DNA of 64,000 bases from contig NZ_JACDXJ010000001.1 of assembly GCF_013520865.1 (NCBI RefSeq), positions 806,001 through 870,000 of the forward strand, in the 5' to 3' direction. The DNA comes from Microvirga mediterraneensis (GTDB lineage: Bacteria > Pseudomonadota > Alphaproteobacteria > Rhizobiales > Beijerinckiaceae). This document shows positions 34,392 to 41,976 of the stretch, piece after piece (position 1 is the stretch's first letter; each line of letters starts with the position of its first letter). Made by a program: the position numbers and the translations under genes. Below the pieces are notes generated by a model. The model was not told the origin of the DNA, ran no database searches, and saw only the letters and a program-made list of their open reading frames with translations.

Positions 34392-36146
34392 TCACTCCGG
34401 GACGCCTGCGACCTGGAGCGCGTCGAGATAACGCTGGGCGAAGGTCTGGTCGCGCCAGGGATTGATCTGTCGCTGCAGGGTCAGCGTATAGGTCGGGAAG
34501 GCTTCCATCAGGCGCTCCGCCGCCATCCTCGCCTCGTCCAGGCGCCCAAGCCCGACGAAGGCCCCGATGACGACCCTGTAGGACGAACCGTAGCCCGGCA
34601 TCTCCCGCAGGGCCGTTTCTCCCCAGGTCAATGCGTCCTCGAACTGTTCGAGCATGAGGTAGCACATCCCGATACCTGACAGGGCGATGCCTTTCTCCGG
34701 GTCCAGGGGGCTCAGGCGCATGGCTTTGTGGAAATGGTCGATCGCCACGAGAGGCCGGCCCGCATGGGTGTTGACCCACCCGCCGCTCGTATAGCTCTGG
34801 GCCGAGTTCGGATTGAGCGACAGAGAGCGTTCGATGGCATTCAGGGCGGCCTCGTAATCCTTCGCGCTGTAGGCAAGGACCTGGGCGGCGAACCGCAGGC
34901 TCGTCGGGTCATCGCGCGCCTCCGCCATCACCTCGCGCGCCATGCGGGTCGCGACGCGGATATCGTCGGGCTCATGCCAGCACTGGCTCACCGAGATGCT
35001 GCGGATATAGGCGCCGAGCGCTTTCGCCAGCGTGAAGCCGGGATCGATGCTCAGGGCCTCGTTCGTGAGCCTGCGGACATCGGCAAAGCCCTCGCGGGTC
35101 ATCTTGTAGAAGCAGGGCAGGGCGCGCAGGTACAGGTCGTAGGCCGTGACGGAGGTGGTCGGCTTGTTGTGAGCCTGCCGGATCTCCTCGAGCCGGATGC
35201 TGGGCTCGACCGCCCCGACGACGCTTTCCGTGACCCGGTCCTGCAGTTCGAAGATATCGCTCAGGTCCCCGTCGAACCGTTCGGCCCAGACATGGTGCCC
35301 GGTCATGCCGTCGATGAGCTGACCGGCGATGCGGACCCGCGATCCCGCCTTCCGGATGCTGCCCTCCAGAACGTATTGCACGCCGAGTTCGCGAGAGACC
35401 TGCCGGACGTCGACGGCGCGGCCCTTGTAGGTGAAGGAGGAGTTCCGGGCGATCACGAAGAAGGACCTCACCCGGCTGAGACCCGTGATGATGTCCTCCA
35501 CCAGGCCGTCGGCAAAGTATTCCTGCTGCGGGTCTTCGCTCAGATTGGTGAAGGGGAGCACGGCGATCGAAGGCCTGTCGGGAAGAGGCAGGGGTTTGGG
35601 AGATTCCAAACCCATCGGAGCAACGGGACCAGCCTTCAAGGCATAGGTCCTGACCGGCTCCACCATGTTCTTCACCCGTTGCGGCCCGAGATCGCTGAAA
35701 GCCAATGGCAGGAGCTTGCGCACATAGTGATAGGCCGTCTCCGATGCGCAGATCGCCCCCGGTTGCGCCAATTCCTGCAGTCGTGCCGCCACATTGACCC
35801 CGTCGCCGAGGAGATCGCCGTCCCGCACCATGACATCGCCCACATGCACGCCGATGCGGAACCGCAGGCTCTGGCTACCGGGCTCCTGGCCGAGCCGCTC
35901 CTGGATCTCGACGGCGCACTGGACGGCATCGACCGCGCTCGGAAACTCGGCCAAGACGCTGTCGCCGGCCGTATTGGCGATGCGCCCGCCATTGTCGGCG
36001 ATGAGCCCGTCCATGATTGCGCGATGGGCCGTCAGGATTTGGAGGGTTCCGACCTCGTCGGCCTCCATGAGACGCGAATAACCTGCGACATCGGCCGCCA
36101 GGATGGCCGCCAGCCGGCGCTCGACCCTTTGCTTCTGCGGATTCAT
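34392..36146 (-). CDS. Class III adenylate/guanylate cyclase with TolB-like and TPR domains
   Basis: A 584-aa soluble protein. The N-terminal cyclase domain (about 1-175) shows metal-binding Asp in AADVAGYSRLM (Asp19) and AGDSVLAEF (Asp62), and GDGVNVAARLQ, which supplies transition-state Asn and Arg. A TolB-like segment follows (PSIAVLPFTNLSEDPQQEYF) and then TPR-like helices to the end. This architecture is greatly expanded in rhizobia and lacks membrane anchors. It probably makes cAMP, possibly for the Crp-type regulators. ATG 36146 is preferred to 36176. It converges with the HugZ gene (9 bp). Confidence 0.9.
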   Translation of the reverse strand: MNPQKQRVERRLAAILAADVAGYSRLMEADEVGTLQILTAHRAIMDGLIADNGGRIANTAGDSVLAEFPSAVDAVQCAVEIQERLGQEPGSQSLRFRIGVHVGDVMVRDGDLLGDGVNVAARLQELAQPGAICASETAYHYVRKLLPLAFSDLGPQRVKNMVEPVRTYALKAGPVAPMGLESPKPLPLPDRPSIAVLPFTNLSEDPQQEYFADGLVEDIITGLSRVRSFFVIARNSSFTYKGRAVDVRQVSRELGVQYVLEGSIRKAGSRVRIAGQLIDGMTGHHVWAERFDGDLSDIFELQDRVTESVVGAVEPSIRLEEIRQAHNKPTTSVTAYDLYLRALPCFYKMTREGFADVRRLTNEALSIDPGFTLAKALGAYIRSISVSQCWHEPDDIRVATRMAREVMAEARDDPTSLRFAAQVLAYSAKDYEAALNAIERSLSLNPNSAQSYTSGGWVNTHAGRPLVAIDHFHKAMRLSPLDPEKGIALSGIGMCYLMLEQFEDALTWGETALREMPGYGSSYRVVIGAFVGLGRLDEARMAAERLMEAFPTYTLTLQRQINPWRDQTFAQRYLDALQVAGVPE

Positions 36147-36249
36147 TCCATCCTCAGGGCATCGTCCCGGCTTCATTCTGCGGCCGTTTGGGAAAGCCGT
36201 CCAGTCGGCCGAGATACGCTGAGGCGAACCGGTATCCGTGCCTTAAGGC

Positions 36250-36414
36250 TCAGGAGCTCACGCCTTCGTCGCGCTTTCTCTCGCAATCCCGCTTCGGGGT
36301 CTGCTGCGGCGCCTGTTGCTGCTGGGCGACGATCCTATTGTCGTGGGAGACATCCGTTGCGTGGGACGGAACGGCGAAGGCTGTCAGGACGGCAAGGGAG
36401 AGGATGCGGAGCAT
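36250..36414 (-). CDS. Small exported protein, 54 aa
   Basis: Found by translating the minus strand. MLRILSLAVLTAFAVPSHAT forms a signal peptide, and the mature part is short, polar and Gln-rich (VAQQQQAPQQTPKR) with one Cys and a charged end (DCERKRDEGVSS). AAGGA lies nine bases before ATG 36414. Such a clear secretion signal makes a real gene likely. Function unknown; the single Cys could allow dimerisation. Confidence 0.6.
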   Translation of the reverse strand: MLRILSLAVLTAFAVPSHATDVSHDNRIVAQQQQAPQQTPKRDCERKRDEGVSS

Positions 36415-36512
36415 GATCTGTCTTTCCTTGGTCGAAGCATGCGGATGCTAATGCGTGGCCGAGGCGATGGCCAGCCTGTTTGAAATTCATGTTGCGCGGG
36501 TTCTTTGCACCC

Positions 36513-36540
36513 CTTGAAACCCTGAAATCCGCTTCCTACC
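36513..36540 (+). promoter_or_regulatory. RpoH (sigma-32)-like promoter of hsp20
   Basis: CTTGAAA (from 36513) and CCTACC (36535-36540) lie 18 nt apart, close to the alphaproteobacterial RpoH pattern CTTG-N17/18-CYTATNT. It is 97 bp before the hsp20 start, leaving room for the thermosensor leader. Confidence 0.55.
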
Positions 36541-36549
36541 ATCAATATC

Positions 36550-36637
36550 GCCGAGGCCTTTCAGAGGCTTGGCATGGCGGGCGCCGGCGGGTGTCCGGCG
36601 CTCTCACGTCCATGTTGCTCAATGGAGGATATGGTGA
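36550..36637 (+). ncRNA. ROSE-type RNA thermometer in the hsp20 leader
   Basis: The leader can fold into three successive hairpins. The last is diagnostic: CCATGTTGCTC (36610-36620) pairs with GAGGATATGG (36625-36634) around an AATG loop, leaving one bulged G opposite the Shine-Dalgarno. The TTGCT segment thus masks GGAGG, as in ROSE elements of rhizobial small heat-shock genes. Before it, GCGCCGG/CCGGCGC forms a strong second stem. Heat melts the weak G-U-rich hairpin and frees translation. Pairing is seen directly; thermosensing follows from the family. Confidence 0.85.
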
Positions 36638-37119
36638 TGAGATCAGCTTTCGACTTTTCCCCTCTGTACCGCTCGACGGTCGGGTTCGACCGGCTGTTCG
36701 ACATGCTCGATCAGTCCGCTCAGATCGAGCCCATGACCAATTGGCCGCCCTACAACATCGAGAAGCTGGGCGAAGACCAGTACGTCATCACGATGGCCAT
36801 TGCGGGCTTCTCTCCCGATGAGATCGAACTCACGCAGAAAGAAAGCCAGCTTCTCGTGTCGGGCCAGAAGAAGGGTTCCGAGGAGGGCAAGCAATATCTG
36901 CACCGCGGCATCGCCACCCGCGCGTTCAAACAGACGTTCAACCTCGCCGATCACGTGAAGGTCACGGGCGCGAGCCTGGAGAACGGCCTCCTGACCGTCG
37001 GCCTCAAGCGCGAGGTTCCCGAAGCGCTCAAGCCGCGCCGGATCGAGATCGCGACCGGCACCGGAACGACGCCGCTGGGACGGTATCCGCAGCAGATCGA
37101 GCACGGCAAGGCCGCATAG
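36637..37119 (+). CDS. Small heat-shock protein Hsp20 (IbpA-like)
   Basis: A 160-aa ATP-independent holdase that keeps unfolding proteins soluble. It starts MRSAFDFSPLYRSTVGFDRL, the class A (IbpA-like) N-terminus of rhizobia, then an alpha-crystallin domain (YVITMAIAGFSPDEIEL through LENGLLTVGLKREVPEALKP). ATG 36637 is chosen since GGAGG is eight bases upstream and lies in the ROSE hairpin. A second, different hsp20 follows 78 bp later, likely in the same transcript. Confidence 0.94.
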   Translation: MRSAFDFSPLYRSTVGFDRLFDMLDQSAQIEPMTNWPPYNIEKLGEDQYVITMAIAGFSPDEIELTQKESQLLVSGQKKGSEEGKQYLHRGIATRAFKQTFNLADHVKVTGASLENGLLTVGLKREVPEALKPRRIEIATGTGTTPLGRYPQQIEHGKAA

Positions 37120-37140
37120 GGCTTGGCCGGAACGACGAAG

Positions 37141-37162
37141 GGCGCCGGCCGGTGCCGGCGCC
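37141..37162 (+). repeat. Perfect hairpin between the two hsp20 genes
   Basis: Nine-base arms GGCGCCGGC and GCCGGCGCC with a CGGT loop, in the 78-bp gap of the hsp20 pair. No T-run follows, so it could act in mRNA processing or stability, protecting or separating the upstream message. Confidence 0.6.
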
Positions 37163-37197
37163 GCAACCATCGGCATTGAGTGAAGGAGGAAGATACC

Positions 37198-37713
37198 ATG
37201 AATATGCGTGATCTTATTCCCTGGGCTCGCAACCAGCAGATGGCTCCGGGCCGCTACCGCGAGGAGAGCGATCCTTTCACGGCGCTCCATCGCGAGATGA
37301 ACCGGCTCTTCGACGATGTCATGCGCGGTTTCGACATGGCGCCGCTCGGCGGCACGAACCGGCCTGTCGGCTGGCCGCAGGTGGAGGTCGTGGAGACCGA
37401 CAAGGAGGTGCGGGTCTCGGCGGAACTGCCGGGCCTCGAAGACAAGGACGTCGAGGTGCTGATGCAGGATGGCGTCCTGACCATCCGCGGCGAGCGCAAG
37501 TCCGAGATCGACGACAAGGAGCGCGCCTTCAGCGAGCGTTATTACGGCCGCTTCGAACGCCGCATCCCGATGGCCTGGGACGTTGACGAGGACAAGATCG
37601 AGGCGACGTTCAGGAACGGCGTTCTCACCGTGACGCTGCCGAAATCACCTGAGAGCCGTCCGCAGGCGCGGCGCATTGCGATCAACCGCTCCACGGAGGA
37701 GACCAAGCACTAA
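37198..37713 (+). CDS. Small heat-shock protein Hsp20, second type
   Basis: A 171-aa alpha-crystallin protein (MNMRDLIPWARNQQ...). The domain runs from WPQVEVVETDKEVRVSAELP to FRNGVLTVTLPKSPES, with GLEDKDVEVLMQDGVLTIRG. It belongs to a different subgroup from the preceding IbpA-like copy, so the pair may form mixed assemblies. AAGGAGGAAG ends six to seven bases before ATG 37198 and, unlike the first gene, is not in an obvious masking hairpin. Confidence 0.94.
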   Translation: MNMRDLIPWARNQQMAPGRYREESDPFTALHREMNRLFDDVMRGFDMAPLGGTNRPVGWPQVEVVETDKEVRVSAELPGLEDKDVEVLMQDGVLTIRGERKSEIDDKERAFSERYYGRFERRIPMAWDVDEDKIEATFRNGVLTVTLPKSPESRPQARRIAINRSTEETKH

Positions 37714-37718
37714 TTCCT

Positions 37719-37757
37719 GACCGGCAGGCACCCGGCCTGTCTGGGCGCCTGCCGGTC
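37719..37757. terminator. Bidirectional terminator-like hairpin
   Basis: Eleven-base perfect arms GACCGGCAGGC and GCCTGCCGGTC enclose 17 bases, located between the convergent hsp20 and sigma factor genes. No T-run follows on either strand. Position and stability suggest a transcription end or 3' stabiliser. Confidence 0.55.
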
Positions 37758-37771
37758 CACGCATGCGGCGT

Positions 37772-38323
37772 TCACGGCGAGGCGTGCATGAACAGGGCCG
37801 CCTTGACCAGATTGTCGGGGCCGAGGTCGTCCTTTGCATCGAGTTTCAGGATTTCCGACAGGCGATTGCGGGCGCGGTTGATCCGGCTCTTGATGGTTCC
37901 GATATTGGTGCCGCAGATTCGCGCCGCATCCTCATAGGACAAGCCCTCCGCGCCGACGAGCAGAAGGGCCTCGCGCTGGTCGACCGGGAGCTTACTCAAG
38001 GCCTTGAGCATGTCGGTGAAGTCGAGCCGTGCGCCCTGATCGGGCATCACCGCCACCTTCTCGGCCCAGGAGCCTTCCGGATCCTCGACCTCGCGCTTCC
38101 TCCGGCGGGTTTGGGTCAGAAAATCGTTGCGCAGGATGGTGAAGAGCCATGCCTGCATGCTGGTGCCGGGCTGGAATTTGTCGAGATTGCTCAGGCCCTT
38201 GAGCAATGTGCTCTGAACCAGGTCGTCCGCCCTGTCGACGCTCCCGGAAAGGGAAATGGCAAAGGCCCGCAGATGCGGGACGGCATTGAGCATCTGCTGT
38301 TTCAAGGAGTGTTCGACTGACAA
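37772..38323 (-). CDS. ECF sigma factor, EcfG-like (general stress response)
   Basis: A 183-aa sigma factor with only regions 2 and 4. Region 2: HLRAFAISLSGSVDRADDLV and the -10-binding TSMQAWLFTILRNDFLTQTR. Region 4: LPVDQREALLLVGAEGLSYE followed by the helix-turn-helix TNIGTIKSRINRARNRL. The sequence fits the EcfG (ECF15) group that runs the alphaproteobacterial general stress response. I place the start at TTG 38323 (SVEHSLKQQ), because AAGGAG lies nine bases upstream; ATG 38293 would remove ten residues. No nepR or phyR is adjacent, which suggests a secondary EcfG paralog. Confidence 0.85.
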   Translation of the reverse strand: MSVEHSLKQQMLNAVPHLRAFAISLSGSVDRADDLVQSTLLKGLSNLDKFQPGTSMQAWLFTILRNDFLTQTRRRKREVEDPEGSWAEKVAVMPDQGARLDFTDMLKALSKLPVDQREALLLVGAEGLSYEDAARICGTNIGTIKSRINRARNRLSEILKLDAKDDLGPDNLVKAALFMHASP

Positions 38324-38776
38324 ACTGCACAACTCCTTCGTCGGGAGCACAGGATTCCGAAGCGGACCCTTTTGCGGGATCCATCCGATGTTCCACTCTT
38401 TGAAGGACACATGGTGCGGAAAGCCGGGTCCATTTCTCCGCAAGATGCGCCAGGACCCGCCAACAGACCCCAATTGGCCACGGGCTGCATTAACTTATGC
38501 GAAGCCTGACGCGATCTTTCATCGCTAAGCAGGGACGTCGATGAACAGATCGTGAGGGTATGGACCCGCTTTTGTGGTGTGTGATTTACATTCGTCAATG
38601 AAACGAGCGGCTGTTTCCGCTAACGGTCTTGGACCGATGGAAGCATTCCAGGTCGATAGTTCATCCATTCTGGATGTTTGCTCGCTCGGCTGGTGCACCG
38701 GGTTGGAATTCCGAACTTGGCTTCCTTGTCACGTCTGACGCTCCAACCCCGAGCGTGGCCGATCGAGCCACCGAGC
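38324..38776. other. Intergenic region between sigma factor and response regulator
   Basis: About 450 bases without a supported gene, holding divergent promoters. Segments at about 38346-38455 resemble eroded copies of the dispersed palindromes (CCGAAGCGGACCCTTTTGCG, then ATCCGATGTTC). I looked for an EcfG promoter (GGAAC-N16/17-CGTT) and did not find a good one. Confidence 0.4.
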
Positions 38777-39193
38777 ATGATGGATATGATGGCACAAACC
38801 CGCTGCATGATCGTGGAGGACCAGGCGTTGCTCGGCATATCCCTGGAGGCGTTCCTCGAGGATGCCGGCTTCGCGGTGGCCGGAGTCTTCATGAGCAATG
38901 ACCAAGCGCTGCAATGGCTCGAAAGCGACGCACCGGACGTTGCCATCCTCGACATCATGATCAAGGACGGAACGTCCCTGGAAATCGCCCGTGCCCTGAA
39001 GAGCCGGGGCGTCCCCTTCACGGTCTATTCCGGCCTTCCCCGGAAAGACGATTGCCCGCCGGAGCTGCGGGGCGTTCCCTGGCTGGAAAAGCCGGTCAGC
39101 CGGGAAACCCTTTTGAGCGTCCTCGATGAACTAACGAATACCGCTCAGGATGGACACGGGGCGCGTCCGACCCCGCCTTCGCCTCACGAATAG
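38777..39193 (+). CDS. Single-domain response regulator (receiver only)
   Basis: A 138-aa receiver protein. Acidic pocket residues lie in CMIVEDQALLG, the phospho-acceptor Asp in PDVAILDIMIKDG, the switch Thr/Ser in PFTVYSGLP, and Lys in WLEKPVSRETL. No output domain is present, so it works by protein contact or as a phosphate sink. The start (ATG 38777, MMDMMAQTRC) is one of several clustered ATGs. Its genomic neighbour is an EcfG-like sigma factor, and single-domain receivers are known to feed into that pathway, but a link here is only inferred. Confidence 0.85.
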   Translation: MMDMMAQTRCMIVEDQALLGISLEAFLEDAGFAVAGVFMSNDQALQWLESDAPDVAILDIMIKDGTSLEIARALKSRGVPFTVYSGLPRKDDCPPELRGVPWLEKPVSRETLLSVLDELTNTAQDGHGARPTPPSPHE

Positions 39194-39292
39194 GAATATT
39201 CCGGCTTCGGGCAAGCCCGGCATCGGACAAAAAGCGGAACATCCCGCCTTGGCCATCCGTTGTCCCAAAAGTTCCGATTTTTGGAGGACGCC

Positions 39293-39739
39293 ATGGGCGT
39301 TTCGTTCAAAACCTTGGCGGCTGCGGGGCTTGTCCTTGCCGGCGCGGTCGCCGTCGAGCCTGCTCCGGCCGAAGCCCAGCCCCGGTGGGGACGCTACCAC
39401 GGAGACGGCTATGCTCCCCACGGATTGCGCCAACGCTACTATGCCCCGCGCTATTATGGCGGCGGCCGCTACTACGGGGCACGCGGCTATTACGGCTATG
39501 GACCCCGCCGGTATTACGGCTACGGCTATCCCTATGGCTATTACCGGCGTCCCAATTACGGCGGCGCCGTTGCGGCCGGGGTCATCGGCGGTCTCGCCCT
39601 GGGCGCCGCCGCGAGCGCGGCAGCCAACCCCTATTACGCGCCGGGCTATTATGCCCCTGCGAGATGCGTCGTCGAACGTCGCCGCGTTGTCGGTCCCTAC
39701 GGTCGGGTGGTCGTGCGCCGGATCCGGACCTGCTATTGA
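39293..39739 (+). CDS. Exported Tyr/Gly-rich protein with glycine-zipper-like segment
   Basis: A 148-aa protein with a signal peptide (FKTLAAAGLVLAGAVAVEPAPAEA). A mature region unusually rich in Tyr, Gly and Arg follows (about residues 40-85, repeats of YYGYG and GRYYGARG), then AAGVIGGLALGAAASAAA, which resembles a glycine-zipper membrane segment, and a C-terminal domain with two cysteines. Similar proteins are common in rhizobia and are usually annotated as hypothetical; an envelope location is likely. GGAGGACGCC precedes ATG 39293. A terminator follows. Confidence 0.75.
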   Translation: MGVSFKTLAAAGLVLAGAVAVEPAPAEAQPRWGRYHGDGYAPHGLRQRYYAPRYYGGGRYYGARGYYGYGPRRYYGYGYPYGYYRRPNYGGAVAAGVIGGLALGAAASAAANPYYAPGYYAPARCVVERRRVVGPYGRVVVRRIRTCY

Positions 39740-39764
39740 GGCTTCCGTAAAGTCACCGCTGCGA

Positions 39765-39795
39765 AAGCCCCGCCCGACGCGGGGCTTTTCTCTTC
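39765..39795 (+). terminator. Rho-independent terminator
   Basis: Nine-base stem AAGCCCCGC/GCGGGGCTT with a five-base loop, followed by TTCTCTT, 26 bp after the Tyr/Gly-rich gene. It insulates the RNase D-lpt block downstream. Confidence 0.85.
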
Positions 39796-39851
39796 CGTTG
39801 AAGCCGGCGCCGAGAAGAGTTAGAGGCAGTTTCTGACTTTTTGGATAGGCC

Positions 39852-40466
39852 ATGACAGTACGCTTCCATCGCGGGGACCTGCCCGCCGGCTACAAGCCCG
39901 GCCCGGCGATCGCCATCGACACCGAGACCCTCGGTCTCAATCCGCATCGCGACCGCCTGTGCGTGGTGCAGATCTCGACCGGGGACGGTACGGCGGATGT
40001 GGTGCAGATCCTGAAGGACGGGCCCTTGCCGGAGAACCTGATCCGGGTGCTCTCCGACGAGAGCGTGCTCAAGATCTTCCATTATGCCCGCTTCGATCTC
40101 GCGGTCATCTTCCACACCTTCGGCATCATGCCGCGCCCGATCTATTGCACCAAGGTCGCCTCGCGGCTCGTGCGCACTTATACCGACCGCCATGGACTCA
40201 AGGAGCTGGTGCGCGAGCAGCTCGGGGTGGAGCTGTCGAAGCAGCAGCAATCCTCCGATTGGGGCGCCGACACCCTGACCGCCGCCCAGCTCGATTACGC
40301 GGCGTCCGACGTGCTGCACCTCCATGCCCTGAAGGACAAGCTCGACGTTCTGCTGGAGCGGGAGAACAGGCTCGGCATTGCTCATCAATGCTTCAGCTTC
40401 CTGCCGACCCGCGCCCAGCTGGACCTTCTCGGGTGGCCGGAGACGGATATTTTCGCCCATTCTTGA
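39852..40466 (+). CDS. rnd: Short ribonuclease D-like 3'-5' exonuclease
   Basis: A 204-aa DEDDy exonuclease. The four acidic residues are in AIDTETLGLN (Asp23, Glu25), YARFDLAVIF, and the final YAASDVLHL with its Tyr. It trims RNA 3' ends such as tRNA precursors. It is about half the length of E. coli RNase D (375 aa), as it has no HRDC domains; this short form is normal in alphaproteobacteria, where it regularly precedes lptC. Confidence 0.9.
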   Translation: MTVRFHRGDLPAGYKPGPAIAIDTETLGLNPHRDRLCVVQISTGDGTADVVQILKDGPLPENLIRVLSDESVLKIFHYARFDLAVIFHTFGIMPRPIYCTKVASRLVRTYTDRHGLKELVREQLGVELSKQQQSSDWGADTLTAAQLDYAASDVLHLHALKDKLDVLLERENRLGIAHQCFSFLPTRAQLDLLGWPETDIFAHS

Positions 40467-40526
40467 CGCCGGCTTAAACTTTCCCGCATAAAACCCATAT
40501 CCGTCATAACATCGCCATGTCTCCCC

Positions 40527-40542
40527 GGCATGGCGCCATGCC
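40527..40542. repeat. Perfect 16-bp palindrome upstream of lptC
   Basis: GGCATGGCGCCATGCC, 28 bp before the chosen lptC start and 61 bp after the RNase D stop. It could be a protein-binding site or a small hairpin. Function unknown. Confidence 0.45.
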
Positions 40543-40569
40543 GACAATGTGGCGGAAGGGGTTGACGAA

Positions 40570-41307
40570 GTGACGGGAATTCAGGGCACCACGATGCGTG
40601 ATGGCCCGGCCTTGAGGTCGGCTGTACGGTCGCGCGCCTTCAACAAGGCCCGTCGCCATTCCCGGTGGGTCCGCTTCGCCAAGGTGGCGATTCCCTTCGG
40701 CTCCCTGCTCGGCATGGCCGCCGTCGGCTTCGTGGCCTATTACAATCCCTTCAAGCAGATCGAGAACCTGAGCTTCGGCTCCATCGGGGTGAGCGGCACG
40801 AACGTCACCATGGAAAGCCCGAGGCTGACCGGGTTCAAGAACGACAACCGCCCCTACGAGGTGACGGCCAGTGCCGCCACGCAGGATGTGCGCAAGCCCG
40901 ATCTCGTGCAGCTCAAGGATCTCAGGGCGCGCATCGTGACCGACGAGCGCGGCAGCGTCGCGAGGCTCCAAGCCGATTCCGGCATCCTCGACACCAAGAA
41001 AGAACAGATGAGGCTGCGCGAGAACATCGTGGTCACCACGGATGCCGGCCACGAGGTCAGGCTCCGCACCGCCTTCGTGAAGTTCAAGGCCGGTTCCGTT
41101 GTGTCAAATGACCCGGTCACCGTGTCCTTCGGCAGCGGCACCATCGAGGCGGAGGGGCTCGACGTCGCGGATAACGGCAAGGTCATGAGCTTCACGGGCC
41201 GCGTCCGCACCGTCATACAGCCCTCGGGCTCCACCCCATCCACCCCTGAAGCTGCCGGCACGGGCTCCACGGCGCCTGCACCCCAACAGACAAGTATTCG
41301 TCCATGA
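40570..41307 (+). CDS. lptC: LPS export protein LptC
   Basis: A 245-aa bitopic inner-membrane protein that passes lipopolysaccharide from the LptBFG transporter to periplasmic LptA. A single membrane helix lies at about residues 38-58 (AKVAIPFGSLLGMAAVGFVA) after a basic N-terminus. The periplasmic part is a beta-jellyroll with RPYEVTASAATQ and GTIEAEGLDVADNGKVMSF, and then a low-complexity Thr/Pro-rich tail. GTG 40570 is chosen because GGAAGGGG lies upstream; a GTG at 40549 is an alternative. It overlaps lptA by four bases (ATGA). Confidence 0.88.
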   Translation: MTGIQGTTMRDGPALRSAVRSRAFNKARRHSRWVRFAKVAIPFGSLLGMAAVGFVAYYNPFKQIENLSFGSIGVSGTNVTMESPRLTGFKNDNRPYEVTASAATQDVRKPDLVQLKDLRARIVTDERGSVARLQADSGILDTKKEQMRLRENIVVTTDAGHEVRLRTAFVKFKAGSVVSNDPVTVSFGSGTIEAEGLDVADNGKVMSFTGRVRTVIQPSGSTPSTPEAAGTGSTAPAPQQTSIRP

Positions 41308-41942
41308 TGAGTTTCACCCGCGCCGCCCTGGCCCTCGCGCTCCTCTCCCCGACTCCCATCGACGTGGCCTTTGCCCAGGCCGGCAAGGAGCGGGCCGTGG
41401 GATTCGGCAATTTCGGCTCGAGCAAGGAGCCCATCAAGATCGACGCCAACAAGCTCGACGTCTTCGACAAGGAAGGCCGCGCGGTCTTTACCGGTGAAGT
41501 GGTGGCGGTTCAGGGCGAGAGCACCATGAAGTGCACGATCATGACCGTGTTCTACGAGCAGCGGGACCAGAACGGCGCGCAGGCGGCGGCCGCGCAGGCG
41601 ACCGACGACAGCGCCATCAAAAAGATCGACTGCAAGGGGCCGGTCACCATCGTGTCGCGCACCCAGGTCGCAACGGGCGAGCATGCCACCTTCGACCGGG
41701 GCTCCAACAAGATCATGCTGACCGGCAACGCGACCCTGAGCGACGGTCCGAACGTCACCAAGGGCGAGCGGGTGCTCTACGACATCAATACCGGCGTGGC
41801 GAATATCGAGACGACGCCCGGCGGCCGGGTGAGGGCGCTCTTCGTGCCCGGCCAGGGCGGGCCTGCACCGACCGGCGCCGGCGGAGCGCCTGCCGCGGGC
41901 GGGGCCAAGCCGAAGCCGCAGCAGAGGCCGGCCACGAACTAG
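41304..41942 (+). CDS. lptA: LPS periplasmic bridge protein LptA
   Basis: A 212-aa periplasmic protein with a signal peptide (AALALALLSPTPIDVAFAQA) and the OstA/LptA beta-jellyroll: KEPIKIDANKLDVFDKEGRA, then ATFDRGSNKIMLTGNATLSD. It forms the bridge carrying LPS to LptD. The C-terminal 35 residues are Pro/Ala/Gly-rich and probably disordered. Two cysteines are seen (MKCTI, KIDCKG). Translation is coupled to lptC by overlap. A strong terminator follows immediately. Confidence 0.9.
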   Translation: MMSFTRAALALALLSPTPIDVAFAQAGKERAVGFGNFGSSKEPIKIDANKLDVFDKEGRAVFTGEVVAVQGESTMKCTIMTVFYEQRDQNGAQAAAAQATDDSAIKKIDCKGPVTIVSRTQVATGEHATFDRGSNKIMLTGNATLSDGPNVTKGERVLYDINTGVANIETTPGGRVRALFVPGQGGPAPTGAGGAPAAGGAKPKPQQRPATN

Positions 41943-41943
41943 G

Positions 41944-41975
41944 GCGGGAGGCGCTCTCCCGCTTTTTTCCTTTTT
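41944..41975 (+). terminator. Terminator between lptA and lptB
   Basis: Seven-base stem GCGGGAG/CTCCCGC with a five-base loop, then TTTTTTCCTTTTT. It starts directly after the lptA stop, and its T-tract ends one base before the lptB ATG. By sequence it is a strong intrinsic terminator inside what is usually regarded as one operon. Confidence 0.82.
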
Positions 41976-41976
41976 C

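Noticed and set aside
36188..36451. Plus-strand 87-codon frame before hsp20
   Set aside because: The opposite strand holds a 54-aa protein with a clear signal peptide and ribosome site, which explains the region better.
38324..38776. EcfG-dependent promoter (GGAAC-N16/17-CGTT) for the sigma factor or the receiver gene
   Set aside because: GGAAC occurs on the minus strand near 38394, but no CGTT follows at the right distance.
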